DNA of 64,000 nucleotides from Furfurilactobacillus rossiae DSM 15814 (GTDB lineage: Bacteria; Bacillota; Bacilli; Lactobacillales; Lactobacillaceae): NCBI RefSeq assembly GCF_000428925.1, contig NZ_AUAW01000008.1, positions 57,226-121,225 on the forward strand, given 5' to 3'. Position 1 is the stretch's first letter, and every line of letters begins with the position of its first letter. The notes beneath the pieces were generated by a model that saw nothing but the letters and a program-made list of their open reading frames with translations, had not been told where the DNA came from and made no database searches. A program made the position numbers and the translations under genes. This document shows positions 1 to 10,100 of the stretch, in pieces.

Positions 1-762
1 GTTCTTAACCCTATTGATCTGACATACATCTAAAACATGATTGCGGATATGTTTATTGATTCTCACGTTCTTATCCCTATTGATCTGACATACATCTAAA
101 ACATAGGCATGGATGTTACCCAAGCACCTGCAGTTCTTAACCCTATTGATCTGACATACATCTAAAACTTGTTCCAAGGCCCTAATGCAGGATTGGCGGT
201 TCTTAACCCTATTGATCTGACATACATCTAAAACAATCCTGCAATCTTTTTAACTTCTGCTAATGTTCTTAACCCTATTGATCTGACATACATCTAAAAC
301 GATCAACGTGGCTCACTTTTCTTCAAAATAGTTCTTAACCCTATTGATCTGACATACATCTAAAACGCTGTAGCAGTTGGTCAGCAGGCGGATAACGTTC
401 TTAACCCTATTGATCTGACATACATCTAAAACTCTCCTTTGTATTTCTCTTTCGGGATACTTGTTCTTAACCCTATTGATCTGACATACATCTAAAACAA
501 ATGTCGCTCAAAGATTAAGTGACTTAATGTTCTTAACCCTATTGATCTGACATACATCTAAAACTGAGAATTGCTAAGGCAATGGACGACCCTGGTTCTT
601 AACCCTATTGATCTGACATACATCTAAAACTGGCCGCTGAGCCGTCACCGAGGAAACCCGGTTCTTAACCCTATTGATCTGACATACATCTAAAACACTG
701 ATTTTAATAAATACTCAATCCACCAAGTTCTTAACCCTATTGATCTGACATACATCTAAAAC
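1..762 (-). CRISPR. Type II-A CRISPR array, 12 repeats and 11 spacers, continuing past the window edge
   Basis: Twelve 36-base repeats start at 1, 67, 133, 199, 265, 331, 397, 463, 529, 595, 661 and 727, separated by eleven spacers of exactly 30 bases. Read on the minus strand, the direction of the cas genes, the repeat begins GTTTTAGATG and ends GGGTTAAGAAC, the usual start of a type II-A repeat. The leader end is therefore at 762 and the oldest spacers lie toward base 1. The repeat at 67-102 carries one substitution (plus-strand A to T at 74), as expected for the old end. Base 1 is the first base of a repeat, so the array probably continues outside the window. All other repeats are identical. 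Confidence 0.98.
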
Positions 763-808
763 CGTTTTTCTATCACGCATTTTTAACCTTGTTAACTACG
801 CCAATCAA
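763..808 (-). promoter_or_regulatory. CRISPR leader and candidate pre-crRNA promoter
   Basis: Only 28 to 29 bases separate the csn2 stop codon from the first repeat. On the minus strand a TTGATT box (803-808, inside the last csn2 codons) and a TAAAAA box (780-785) are 17 bases apart. This would start transcription just before the first repeat. The boxes match consensus only moderately, so this is a candidate. Leader positions needed for spacer acquisition must lie in this short stretch or in the csn2 3' end. Confidence 0.45.
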
Positions 809-1460
809 CAAAATCGGCATCAATGAAGGTATAATCGCATTTCTTAAACAACTCGTGACGGTCGCGGTCTGAGAATTCTATTAGAAGCAATTGGGTACCA
901 ATCGTTTCCACTAACTCCTCCAGCTGACAAAACTGGGTGACATTGAGATAATGGCTCAGATTAGTTTGAACAATAATTCGACGCTCATTAATTTCAGAAA
1001 AAGTTTTAATTAATGCTTCTATTTTAGCATATGGATCCTTAGACACGTCATCGGAAAACGACAATCCTGTATTCTTCAACACTGTTTCGACATCGAGTAT
1101 CGGTTTAACTTCCAAAGGCAAATCCATTAAATAACTGGTTTCAAGCACATGCGTATTCAGTTGCCTAGCTTCATCGGCCATTTTGGACCACTCATCCCCA
1201 ATAACTGTTCCAAAATGCAGTAGTACCTTTCGTAATAATAGTTTATCGAGATCCACATCTAGCATTAAATCGCCTGTCCACTCACAAAGCTTTGTCACTG
1301 GTAGCAATTTCCATTCCTTATCGCTAACATGAACAAAATCGATTTCATCCCTAAAACTTTGAATCAGTTTTAAATATAAGTTTGAACTGGCAACATCAAT
1401 TACTGAAATAGTACTGTCCTCCAAAGTAAAGGGTTTAAAAGATGCAAAAGCCAAGTTCAT
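792..1460 (-). CDS. csn2: CRISPR-associated protein Csn2
   Basis: The 222-residue product has the length and place of Csn2, the ring-forming DNA-end-binding protein that works with Cas1, Cas2 and Cas9 in spacer acquisition. The sequence begins MNLAFASFKPF and fits the Csn2 fold only loosely, as is normal for this fast-evolving family, so position as the last cas gene before the array is the main evidence. Its ATG overlaps the cas2 stop in an ATGA, which implies translational coupling. Its 3' end runs into the CRISPR leader. Confidence 0.9.
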   Translation of the reverse strand: MNLAFASFKPFTLEDSTISVIDVASSNLYLKLIQSFRDEIDFVHVSDKEWKLLPVTKLCEWTGDLMLDVDLDKLLLRKVLLHFGTVIGDEWSKMADEARQLNTHVLETSYLMDLPLEVKPILDVETVLKNTGLSFSDDVSKDPYAKIEALIKTFSEINERRIIVQTNLSHYLNVTQFCQLEELVETIGTQLLLIEFSDRDRHELFKKCDYTFIDADFVDWRS

Positions 1461-1777
1461 ATAATCAACGTCCTTTCAGCTGAATTTCGCAAATCTTCTT
1501 TTGGAGAACCAACGAGAAAGTTCATCGCTTGATATTGTTTTTCGGTGACCATTAAAGTCTGAACGATCCCTTGTAATGGTGTCACCATTGCAATTCTTTT
1601 TTCCATCAATTCGGCCGACTGCCGTGTAACACAAACACGCACATATATTGAATATTGAATCATCAAAAATCCTTCGTTAATCAGCGCCTTTCGAAAGTGC
1701 CGATAATTTCGGCGATCTTCAGTTGTATCCATTGGCAAATCAAACATGACCATTAATCGCATGACTCGATACCTCAT
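1457..1777 (-). CDS. cas2: CRISPR-associated endoribonuclease-fold protein Cas2
   Basis: A 106-residue Cas2 of the type II kind, starting MRYRVMRLMVMFDLPM with the conserved first beta strand and its Asp. Cas2 bridges two Cas1 dimers in the spacer integration complex. A longer frame upstream (to 1813) exists, but the start at 1777 is preferred because GGAGG lies six bases before it and because family members begin at this point. The gene begins 38 bases inside the end of cas1 and overlaps csn2 by an ATGA, so cas1, cas2 and csn2 form one tight transcript. Confidence 0.93.
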   Translation of the reverse strand: MRYRVMRLMVMFDLPMDTTEDRRNYRHFRKALINEGFLMIQYSIYVRVCVTRQSAELMEKRIAMVTPLQGIVQTLMVTEKQYQAMNFLVGSPKEDLRNSAERTLII

Positions 1778-2645
1778 TTGGAACCTCCACATCGATTTCA
1801 ACTTTTTCCACATCGCCAGTTAGGTAATTCACACAGTTACGAACGTGTTCGCTTAAAGCATTTCGTACCAGCATCGTTTTGCCATTAAAATGAATTTCTA
1901 AATCCAGAAGCTGGACCAAACCGAACTTCACATCTGGTGTTAACTCATTAAATTTCTGCTGACTCAACCAGTAATCAACGATTGGACGAAAAGGTTCCAT
2001 CAAGTCTGATCCCAGGTTATACGGATTCTCATCACTCCGATGATGCATACCAATACAAGTTAAGTACCCGTTGCTAACAATTTCACGGTCTACTAATGAC
2101 AATAGAATTGCATAGCCATAGTTTAATGCTGCATTTGTAGAATCCAACTGGCGACGAGAAAATTTGTTGCCAAATAGTAGTGGAAAATACTTGTGTGCTG
2201 CCACTGCTTCACGATTAGTGATGTCTCCTACTTCCAGCTGATCTAGTTCATCTACCAAAGGTGTTGTATCTATTCCCGTATTATCTAACGCCTGCATTTG
2301 ACTTGTTATCTTGGCCTGTACGACATTTGTCCAAAGTCGCTGACATCTATCCGTCTCCCAGTTCACTTGATTTGTAATTGAGTCAGCTGTTCGTTTACGT
2401 GCTTGAGTTCCCCAAAATTCGCCAACCGGTTGGCCGTCTTTTCCAGAAAAAATTATTTTAGCGTGTGTACTTGCCAGTGCAGCAATCACTGCAGTTGTAA
2501 TGACCGCTTGAGTAGTGCTAATTAGTAACACGTCAATGTCATCAATTGGTATTCGATAAACATTCTGATTCGTCTGCACAACAAGATTGTTAGCTGATAA
2601 AGATAACTTTGAATGTTGTGTGATAACCACGTTACGCCACCCCAT
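1740..2645 (-). CDS. cas1: CRISPR-associated integrase Cas1 (type II)
   Basis: The 301-residue product is the integrase that inserts new spacers at the leader end. Metal-site residues are visible: Glu146 in NREAVAAHKYF, the His pair at 201-202 in GMHHRSDENPYN, and Glu217 in DLMEPFRP. The ATG at 2645 follows a good GGAGG. The gene is separated from cas9 by a tracrRNA gene on the other strand, whose terminator would also stop the cas9 transcript. Cas1-cas2-csn2 therefore probably need their own promoter, which I could not locate convincingly. Confidence 0.96.
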   Translation of the reverse strand: MGWRNVVITQHSKLSLSANNLVVQTNQNVYRIPIDDIDVLLISTTQAVITTAVIAALASTHAKIIFSGKDGQPVGEFWGTQARKRTADSITNQVNWETDRCQRLWTNVVQAKITSQMQALDNTGIDTTPLVDELDQLEVGDITNREAVAAHKYFPLLFGNKFSRRQLDSTNAALNYGYAILLSLVDREIVSNGYLTCIGMHHRSDENPYNLGSDLMEPFRPIVDYWLSQQKFNELTPDVKFGLVQLLDLEIHFNGKTMLVRNALSEHVRNCVNYLTGDVEKVEIDVEVPNEVSSHAINGHV

Positions 2646-2657
2646 ATATGTTCCTCC

Positions 2658-2686
2658 TTGTAGTTCGAAAAATTATGTGCTATATT
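2658..2686 (+). promoter_or_regulatory. Promoter of the tracrRNA
   Basis: The plus strand has TTGTAG at 2658-2663, a 17-base spacer and TATATT at 2681-2686, with TGC directly before the -10 box (extended -10). Transcription would start near 2693. On the other strand the same bases carry the cas1 ribosome site, so the two initiation regions abut head to head. Confidence 0.75.
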
Positions 2687-2692
2687 TTTGTT

Positions 2693-2853
2693 GTTGAGAC
2701 CGACATACCTCAACTTTTGACCCTATTGATCTGACATACAGCGTTAAAATCAAGCAAGGCTTTCGAGCCAAGTTTAAATCTTTGGGTTCGCTATTCGGAC
2801 CGTACATAGTAAAAGGGCGTCATCGAGTTCAAATTCGATGGCGCCCTTTAGTT
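2693..2853 (+). ncRNA. tracrRNA, opposite strand to the cas genes
   Basis: Bases 2720-2740 are identical over 21 bases to the plus-strand repeat, so the RNA made from this strand can pair with the crRNA repeat. After a bulge (GCGT) the lower stem continues with TAAAAT against GTTTTA of the crRNA. Next come a nexus-like hairpin, GGCT-TTCG-AGCC at 2758-2769, a second hairpin GGTTCG/CGGACC at 2785-2801, and a terminal GC-rich hairpin with a U tract. A short GTTGAG/CTCAAC hairpin at 2693-2714 precedes the anti-repeat. Repeat:anti-repeat duplex, bulge, nexus and terminal hairpins form the standard tracrRNA plan. Confidence 0.92.
2815..2853. terminator. Terminator of tracrRNA, usable in both directions
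   Basis: A stem of about 13 pairs (GGGCGTCATCG against CGATGGCGCCC) is followed by TTTAGTTTT on the plus strand and TTTTA on the minus strand. The cas9 stop codon at 2854-2856 sits in the plus-strand U tract. The hairpin can therefore end both the tracrRNA and the converging cas9 transcript. Confidence 0.88.
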
Positions 2854-5800
2854 TTACAAAGAACTGAGTGGAACAGTACGAGTAAAAAGACATGTTGGTG
2901 AGGTGTAAATAAGCTTCGCATCTTTCGATAAGTAGATTTTCTTTGTTCCCAATCTCCCAAAATCACCTTTACTACCAATGATTTTAAGATCTTTACGATT
3001 TGCATTAGCATGTAATCCATCTAAAATTCTTCGAATAACCTCTTGTTTCGTGATCAAATCCTCATTCTTTTTAAAAGGTAATTTCAAAAATTTATCACGA
3101 GATTGGGTCAATGAACTTCGATAGCCTCCGCGATCAAAAATGGGAAAATGCGCATTCATTTGACCAACTATTTCGTCAAAAAGGTGGACTAAATCTTGGT
3201 CGTGTATTTGGTCAGTCATCATATTAGCCAATAGCAACTGATTTTTCCGGGATAAAAACAACTGTTGAACATTTCTATAGTCACTAGCACTACCCAACCC
3301 AAACTTCATGTTATCGTCCTCAACCACTTGTTCAAACAAAACTTTAGGAGCAACTATCTTAAAATCGTTTCTGTCCGCATTATCTAGTGTATTGGAGACA
3401 ATTTCTTGTAGTTTCTTTTTCGCTTCAAACCGGCCGTAGTTTTTTTCGAAATTGTTCAATATGCCTGCATGGGCGGTACTAATTCCCAAAACGCGATATT
3501 TTTTCTTTTGTCCAACCCAAACGATACATAAGTAAGAAATCGCCTGTTGTGAATGACCACCATAAACGTCAGTAGATAATCCATTTTTGACAGGAATTAG
3601 CGTTTTATTTTGATTGTCACGAGCCTTAAAAACTGTTTGTTTGAACATTTGAGCATTATTTTCAGTCTGAGCACGTTTCACTAACATAGTTTTGTAGTTA
3701 TACGTCTTGTCCAGTTCAGCAAGCTCAATATCCTTATCCCAAACAATTTCCCCTGTTTCTTCATTAACAACGGGAACTTGTTTTAAACTGCGTTGATCTA
3801 TATGACTAGTATCATCAGTTTTAGCAGCTAACTGAGCAATGAAATCAAAACTACTCAATCGCTTCATTGCTTTAGGATTCTTAACGAAGTTTCCATAAAC
3901 AAAAAAGGGTTCTAATTTTGGATATCTCGCTAATAAGTAACGTCCAATTTTGGCCGTTAAAAATGCATCAAAGGCATGGTGGTAATCATTTACACTACGA
4001 TTCTTTGGAAAATCAAATGTACGCCTAAACTCCGAGTTTAATCCCGCCTTAATCATAACGATTTTAGTGTCATTTTCTTGATATAAATTTGAAAGTACAT
4101 TCGCCGTTAAATGAATTATTTGCCTCGTTTCAGTGAGTTGACGTGCAATAAATCCATGTGCAAATTTTTCTACTGAATTGGGCTGCATAGTTAAATGTTT
4201 TAATTTACGTGACGAAATCAATCCTAATCGATGCCATTTTTCCCATTTTTTCCTTTGATCGGCAAACAGTTCTGTAGCAAACCGATTAGATTTTTTAAGA
4301 TTTCTTTCATGTGTTGTGAGAACCCGATTGTCTAGGCTATCATCTTTTATCAAACTTTGCGGTAAAACATGATCGATATCATATGCATTAAGGTTATCAA
4401 TGTTGATACTGTCATTCGCATAAATATCATGTCCATTTTGCAAGAAATACAAAACTAATTTATCCGTAAAGTTTTCCTTGGATTTAACCTTGTCCTTTAG
4501 TTCATTTAAAACGGCATCATCAACGATTTCTTTTGCTGCACCCTCATACAAATCTGTTAACTGTTGTTCTCGACTAACTGTCCGCTGACCGGGTCTTGGT
4601 GTCTCTCGCGGACTTTCAATATAAACCCAAGCAGGTGCCTGACCATGATGCGCACGTTGAATATCCTTCACAACTTTCATTACTTCACGCAGGGCCTTTT
4701 TGTTTTCGGGTGAAGTGTAGAAGCCATCGATAATTTCGTCTGTTCCCTCAGCGGTTGCCATCTTGCTTGAGTTTGCTTCGGTAATTTGACGCGCTATTTC
4801 ACTATCGTTTTGAATCTGCATGAAGTTGTCATTTGTGTTCCATAGCCGTTCGATGATAGTCTGGCCTTCTCCGTCACGAAGACCAGCTAACAATTTGCGA
4901 GAATGACGACCCCAACCGCGATAACGTTTATGACTGAGCTTATTGCGTTGATCGTCATTAAGCCAAGTAATATCATTTAACTTCTCTCGGAAAATGGCTG
5001 CATCTTCAAAAATTGTGGACCATGCAATTATCTGCTCAATATCGCTTTGCTTTGCATTATCGTTAACAGCAGCTGTACCCAAAATATCTTTGTAATCGAT
5101 ATAAGTGCTGAATGAACTATTAAACCGTAAAGGATCTGACAAGCCAGTAATTGGCACATTTTCAGACTCTTCACCATTCGCAATTAAATTTTGTTGAACT
5201 TTCTTCACTGTCACAGTCTTATATTGCATAAACAGTTGTTTGAAAAGCCGTTGTTTCTGTTCTCTGCAAATTGGCTTACCGTTTATCATAATTTTGTTTA
5301 ATTCATTTAGTACTTCAAATTTCTGATACAGCAGACTTTGTTGTGGCAATACATCTTCGCCAATTAAAAATGTATCAGTCGTTTTCATTCGTTGAATAAA
5401 CGCTTCACCAGACGCCGATCGGTCTACTTTTTGATCGAAATTCCATGGCGTAATGGTACCCGGTTCCTTTCGAACCATCCAGGCAAATTTACTTTTTTCT
5501 GGATCTCCCTTTGTTGGCGTAACCATTGGTCCAACATAATATGGAATCCTAAAACTGACTAATTCATCCAATTTGTATGGCAATGCGCGACGATGACTCT
5601 CAACGGGATTGACTTCACCAAGCCATGGGTAATACTTTTTTTGATTTTCAATAATTGCATCCAATTCTTTTTGGTGCAACTGATGTGGAATGGTGCCATT
5701 AGCCTTTGTTCGCAGCTTAGGCATGAAAGTTCCAACTGCAATTTCCTGAGCAATTAATTTGGCATTTTCACTAGTCGCTTCATCCTTCGCAGTGAACTTG

Positions 5801-6963
5801 CTTAATGCCTTATAAAAGTCTTCCTGCGTAAACTGTTTGCTATCTACCCCATCAATATATTTATCATAAGTCTGACGAATCTGTCGTCCCCGTTTACCAT
5901 CTGATTGTTCCGCACAATAAACTTTTAACAGTTCTAGATTTTTACGATGATGTTCATACTTGCGGACCATTCCGTCAGAAAATGACTCAGCTTCTTTGGG
6001 AATAATGCCAGCCAACGTAATAACCCCATATAGATCATTAATCTCGTTAAAAAGACTTTGAATGGTGTCACTTTCACCGGAACCGATCGTTTCCGCAAAG
6101 TCAGCGTAGTTTTCATACTTAATTTCCCAATCACCATTCTGCGAAACATCTGCAAGAACCCAAAGTTTTGTTTTAAGGCCAACCATAGCCTTACTCAATT
6201 CGCCAACAAACCGTTTACGTGCAGCGTTAATGTCTTTGTCACTCGCCTTAACAAGTGTTGCCAGAATTACTTTCGTCACTGCTTTTTGACGATCATTTTG
6301 GCTCTGAGTATTGTCTAGTAAAATAGCGGTTATCGACTTAATAGAGGCGTCATCAGTTGGTAATTTCAACTGCCACAAAGGATTAATTTCTTCAATTTGT
6401 TCATTCATCATTTTGAAATTATCCAGCAGTCTTAAATCCCCAACTTTAAAGTCTTTGGCGCGTCCTTCTTTTAAAAAATGACCACGATATTTCACAATGT
6501 GATGCATTGCGATGTATATTTCCCGAATATCAAACTGATGGTCTTCAGTCATCAAAGCCCGACGCAAATGATAAATAGTCGGATACTGATCATAAAATTC
6601 CTTATCCGTTCGATCATTAAATAAACCCTTAGCCGTCGAAAATTGTGGGTCTTTAGGTGAAATATTCGAGTATTTGAAACGTAAAAAGAAATCATTATCC
6701 TCATTTTCTCCCATACTTTCCTGAAAATGAGTCTCAAATATTTCTCTAAGAAGTCCTAGGCGCCATTTAACCCGCGATAATCGACGTCTTGTCGTCCGAA
6801 ACCCCCGTCTTTCCGCTGCCGATATTCCAGCATTAAACAGGTACGCTCCAATAACCGTCTTTCCTTTCAATCGGATAAGGTGCCCCTCAGCATCAGTCGC
6901 CACGAACCCGACAGAATTTGTACCAATATCTAGGCCAATTCCATATGGTTTTGATTTATCCAT
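2854..6963 (-). CDS. cas9: CRISPR-associated endonuclease Cas9 (type II-A)
   Basis: The 1,369-residue RNA-guided nuclease appears intact. RuvC-I is at the N terminus (IGLDIGTNSVGF, Asp12), followed by the Arg-rich bridge helix (ERRGFRTTRRRLSRVKWRL). RuvC-II has Glu783 (VYIESPRE), HNH has His865 (YDIDHVLPQS) and RuvC-III has His996 and Asp999 (DYHHAFDAF). All five catalytic residues known from SpCas9 are present. The ATG at 6963 is chosen over an upstream ATG because GGAGG precedes it by eight bases and family members begin MxKxYxIGLDIGT. The length matches S. pyogenes-like Cas9. The PAM cannot be read from sequence. Confidence 0.98.
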   Translation of the reverse strand: MDKSKPYGIGLDIGTNSVGFVATDAEGHLIRLKGKTVIGAYLFNAGISAAERRGFRTTRRRLSRVKWRLGLLREIFETHFQESMGENEDNDFFLRFKYSNISPKDPQFSTAKGLFNDRTDKEFYDQYPTIYHLRRALMTEDHQFDIREIYIAMHHIVKYRGHFLKEGRAKDFKVGDLRLLDNFKMMNEQIEEINPLWQLKLPTDDASIKSITAILLDNTQSQNDRQKAVTKVILATLVKASDKDINAARKRFVGELSKAMVGLKTKLWVLADVSQNGDWEIKYENYADFAETIGSGESDTIQSLFNEINDLYGVITLAGIIPKEAESFSDGMVRKYEHHRKNLELLKVYCAEQSDGKRGRQIRQTYDKYIDGVDSKQFTQEDFYKALSKFTAKDEATSENAKLIAQEIAVGTFMPKLRTKANGTIPHQLHQKELDAIIENQKKYYPWLGEVNPVESHRRALPYKLDELVSFRIPYYVGPMVTPTKGDPEKSKFAWMVRKEPGTITPWNFDQKVDRSASGEAFIQRMKTTDTFLIGEDVLPQQSLLYQKFEVLNELNKIMINGKPICREQKQRLFKQLFMQYKTVTVKKVQQNLIANGEESENVPITGLSDPLRFNSSFSTYIDYKDILGTAAVNDNAKQSDIEQIIAWSTIFEDAAIFREKLNDITWLNDDQRNKLSHKRYRGWGRHSRKLLAGLRDGEGQTIIERLWNTNDNFMQIQNDSEIARQITEANSSKMATAEGTDEIIDGFYTSPENKKALREVMKVVKDIQRAHHGQAPAWVYIESPRETPRPGQRTVSREQQLTDLYEGAAKEIVDDAVLNELKDKVKSKENFTDKLVLYFLQNGHDIYANDSINIDNLNAYDIDHVLPQSLIKDDSLDNRVLTTHERNLKKSNRFATELFADQRKKWEKWHRLGLISSRKLKHLTMQPNSVEKFAHGFIARQLTETRQIIHLTANVLSNLYQENDTKIVMIKAGLNSEFRRTFDFPKNRSVNDYHHAFDAFLTAKIGRYLLARYPKLEPFFVYGNFVKNPKAMKRLSSFDFIAQLAAKTDDTSHIDQRSLKQVPVVNEETGEIVWDKDIELAELDKTYNYKTMLVKRAQTENNAQMFKQTVFKARDNQNKTLIPVKNGLSTDVYGGHSQQAISYLCIVWVGQKKKYRVLGISTAHAGILNNFEKNYGRFEAKKKLQEIVSNTLDNADRNDFKIVAPKVLFEQVVEDDNMKFGLGSASDYRNVQQLFLSRKNQLLLANMMTDQIHDQDLVHLFDEIVGQMNAHFPIFDRGGYRSSLTQSRDKFLKLPFKKNEDLITKQEVIRRILDGLHANANRKDLKIIGSKGDFGRLGTKKIYLSKDAKLIYTSPTCLFTRTVPLSSL

Positions 6964-7004
6964 CACGTATTCCTCCGCAAACGTTTTCATCGCTGTACAA
7001 TTAC

Positions 7005-7032
7005 ATTTTATTACATTCACTGAACCTTACAA
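7005..7032 (-). promoter_or_regulatory. Candidate cas9 promoter
   Basis: On the minus strand TTGTAA (7027-7032) and TAAAAT (7005-7010) are 16 bases apart, about 45 bases before the cas9 start. Both boxes are good matches to sigma-A consensus. Confidence 0.65.
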
Positions 7033-7100
7033 TAAGAACTTTTCGCCCAGAACCAATGCATTTACGATCTATTAATATTTTTATCTGTGTATAACTGAAT

Positions 7101-7139
7101 AAAAAGCATCATTGATTGTAAAACACAAATCAATGATGC
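7101..7139 (-). terminator. Terminator of the pyrimidine operon
   Basis: A perfect 12-base stem (GCATCATTGATT at 7106-7117 with its complement at 7128-7139) is followed on the minus strand by TTTTTATT. It lies 16 bases after the carB stop codon and separates the pyrimidine operon from cas9. Confidence 0.88.
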
Positions 7140-7154
7140 CAAATTTTGTTGTTT

Positions 7155-10100
7155 TTACATCGCCGCTACACCCAAACTCCGCGACTCCAGCACCGTCAGC
7201 AATGCTGCCACCGTATCCAGCACCGTAAACAACGGTACATCATTTGCGATTGCGGCTTCACGAATCTGGAGGCTGTCGCTTTGCGCAGACTCATCTAATC
7301 TCGAAGTATTGATCACCATTTGCAGTTTTCCCGCGTGGATGGCGGTTACAGCATTATCGTCAGACTCGGATACCTTACCGAGCACATCAGTTTTGATACC
7401 TGCTTGTTCAAGCATTGCTCCGGTTCCACTTGTGGCAACCAGATCATAGCCGAGGTCTGTCAAACGACGGGCAAGTGCCAATGCTTCCTGTTTATCACGA
7501 TCGGCAACAGTAATCAGCACCCGACCGAACGTTGGCACCTGAATCCCAGCCGCAACGAAAGCTTTGTATAGCGCTTTTTCAAACGTTGGTGCCATCCCCA
7601 TAACTTCGCCCGTTGACTTCATTTCTGGTCCCAGCAATGCATCAACATCTGGCAGTTTGGTAAAGGAAAAGATTGGTGCTTTTACCGCAACCTGACTACT
7701 GTTAGGCAACAATCCCGTTTCGAAACCGAGGTCAGCCAACTTATCGCCAAGCATTACGCGTGCCGCTAACTGCGCAATTGGTGTATGCGTCACTTTAGCA
7801 ATGAACGGCACTGTCCGTGACGCACGTGGATTGACCTCAATCACATATGCTTTATTGTCGTGAATTACAAACTGCACGTTCATCATGCCGCACACGTTTA
7901 AGGATTTAGTCAGATCAATGGCGGCTTTCACCATCGACTGTTTTACGTGCTCACTCAAATGCTGTGGCGGATAAACGGCCATTGAATCGCCGGAATGCAC
8001 GCCAGCCCGCTCAATATGTTCCATCAGTCCGGGAATAACAACAGTGTCCCCATCTGAAATAACATCCAATTCTGCTTCAGTGCCCTCTAAGTACGAATCA
8101 ATCAGTACCGGGTGATCGTTTGAAACTTGCACCGCTCGAACCATGTAGTCACGCAGTTCCGATTCATCGGCAACAATCTCCATCGCTCGGCCACCTAAAA
8201 CATACGACGGCCGAATCAGCACGGGGTAGCCAATCTCACTGGCTGCACTGACCGCACCATTTACCGTTGTCGCCGTCATGCCCACCGGTTGCGGCAATTG
8301 CAGCTGCTTGATCACGTCGTCAAACGCCTGTCTATCCTCCGCCCGGTTCATGTCAGTCACGCTGGTACCTAAAACTTTGATGCCATGGTCAGCCAATCCT
8401 TGAGCTAAATTAATTGCCGTTTGCCCGCCAAACTGAACCATGACACCCAGCGGTTGTTCTTGTGCCACCACGTTCAAAACGTCTTCCAGCGTTAAGGGTT
8501 CAAAGTACAGTTTGTCCGAAATAGAGAAGTCCGTCGAAACTGTTTCTGGATTAGAGTTCATGATAATTGCTTCGTAGCCGGCACGCTGAATTGCCTTAAC
8601 CGCATGGACAGTGGCGTAATCAAATTCAACTCCTTGCCCAATTCGAATGGGGCCGGAACCCAGCACCAGAACGGACGTCCGGCCACTCTTCACGGCTTCA
8701 TTGGCACCATCATACGTTGCGTAATAATAAGGTGTTTGCGAATCAAACTCCGCTGCGACAGTGTCAACCATGTTGTAGCTGACGGTAACTTGATGTTCTT
8801 CTCGCCAACTGCGAACTTGGTCAAACGACCAGTGCCATAGTGACGCAATCAGTGCATCACTAATCCCGTTTTGTTTGGCGAGACGTAGCGTGGTTTCATC
8901 GCCAATGTGATCAACCAACAACTGTTCAAGGTCTACAACATGCTGAATTTTACTCAAGAAAAACATGTCAATTTTCGTTTTGCCATGAATTGTTTCACGT
9001 GACACATTTCGTCGCAGTAATTCTGCAACTCTGAATAGTCGATCGTCCCGCGCAGGCATTAAACTCGCTAACAAGAGTGGTGTGGTAACCTGCTCAAAGC
9101 GCAACTCTCTTAAGTCCGTAACACCAATTTCTAATGACCGTACCGCTTTGTTGAGTGCTTCCTCGAAGTTGCGACCAATCGCCATCACTTCGCCAGTTGC
9201 CTTCATTTGAGTCCCTAATTGACGGTCAGCTAATGGAAATTTATCAAACGGCCAGCGCGGAATCTTAACCACTACATAGTCCATTGCTGGTTCAAACGCT
9301 GCTACAGTTTTGTTCGTCACCGGATTTTTGATTTCATCTAAGTTCAATCCGACCGCAATCTTTGCGGCCATTTTTGCAATGGGGTAACCAGTGGCCTTGG
9401 AAGCTAGTGCTGACGAGCGGGACACCCGCGGATTCACTTCAATAATGTCATAATGATCGCTGTTTGGATCAAGCGCCATCTGAATATTGACGCCACCCTC
9501 GATATTAAGAGCGCGAATAATCTTTAGCGCCGAATCACGCATCATTTGATAATCACGGTCAGACAATGTTTGCACCGGGGATACAACAATCGAATCACCG
9601 GTGTGAACACCCACGGGATCAACGTTTTCCATAGATGCCACAATAAGTGCGGTATCCGCATGGTCGCGCATTACTTCAAACTCGATCTCCTTGTAACCGG
9701 CAATTGAACGTTCAATAAGAACCTGCGTTACCGGGGATAATTCCAGTCCATTTGCAGCGATTGCCCGCAACTCATCCTCATCATTAGCAATCCCCCCACC
9801 AGTGCCACCAAGTGTGTATGCTGGCCGAACGATGACGGGATAACCAATTTGTTTTGCAAACGCCAATGCCGGCGCTAATTCCGTGACCGTTTTCGAAGCA
9901 GGTACCGGTTCATTCAGTTTGGCCATAAGTTCTTTAAACTGCTCACGATCCTCGGCTTGCTCGATAGCGGTGAGCTTAGTGCCCAATAATTCGATGTTTA
10001 ATGCGGCCAAAATACCGTCTTCGTCCAACGCTTTGGCCATGTTCAGACCTGTTTGTCCACCAAGTGTTGGCAGAATTGCTTGCGGCCGTTCCTGACGAAT

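Noticed and set aside
2522-2713. Minus-strand frame over the cas1 start and tracrRNA
   Set aside because: It overlaps cas1 out of frame and the tracrRNA promoter, and its protein has no recognisable features.
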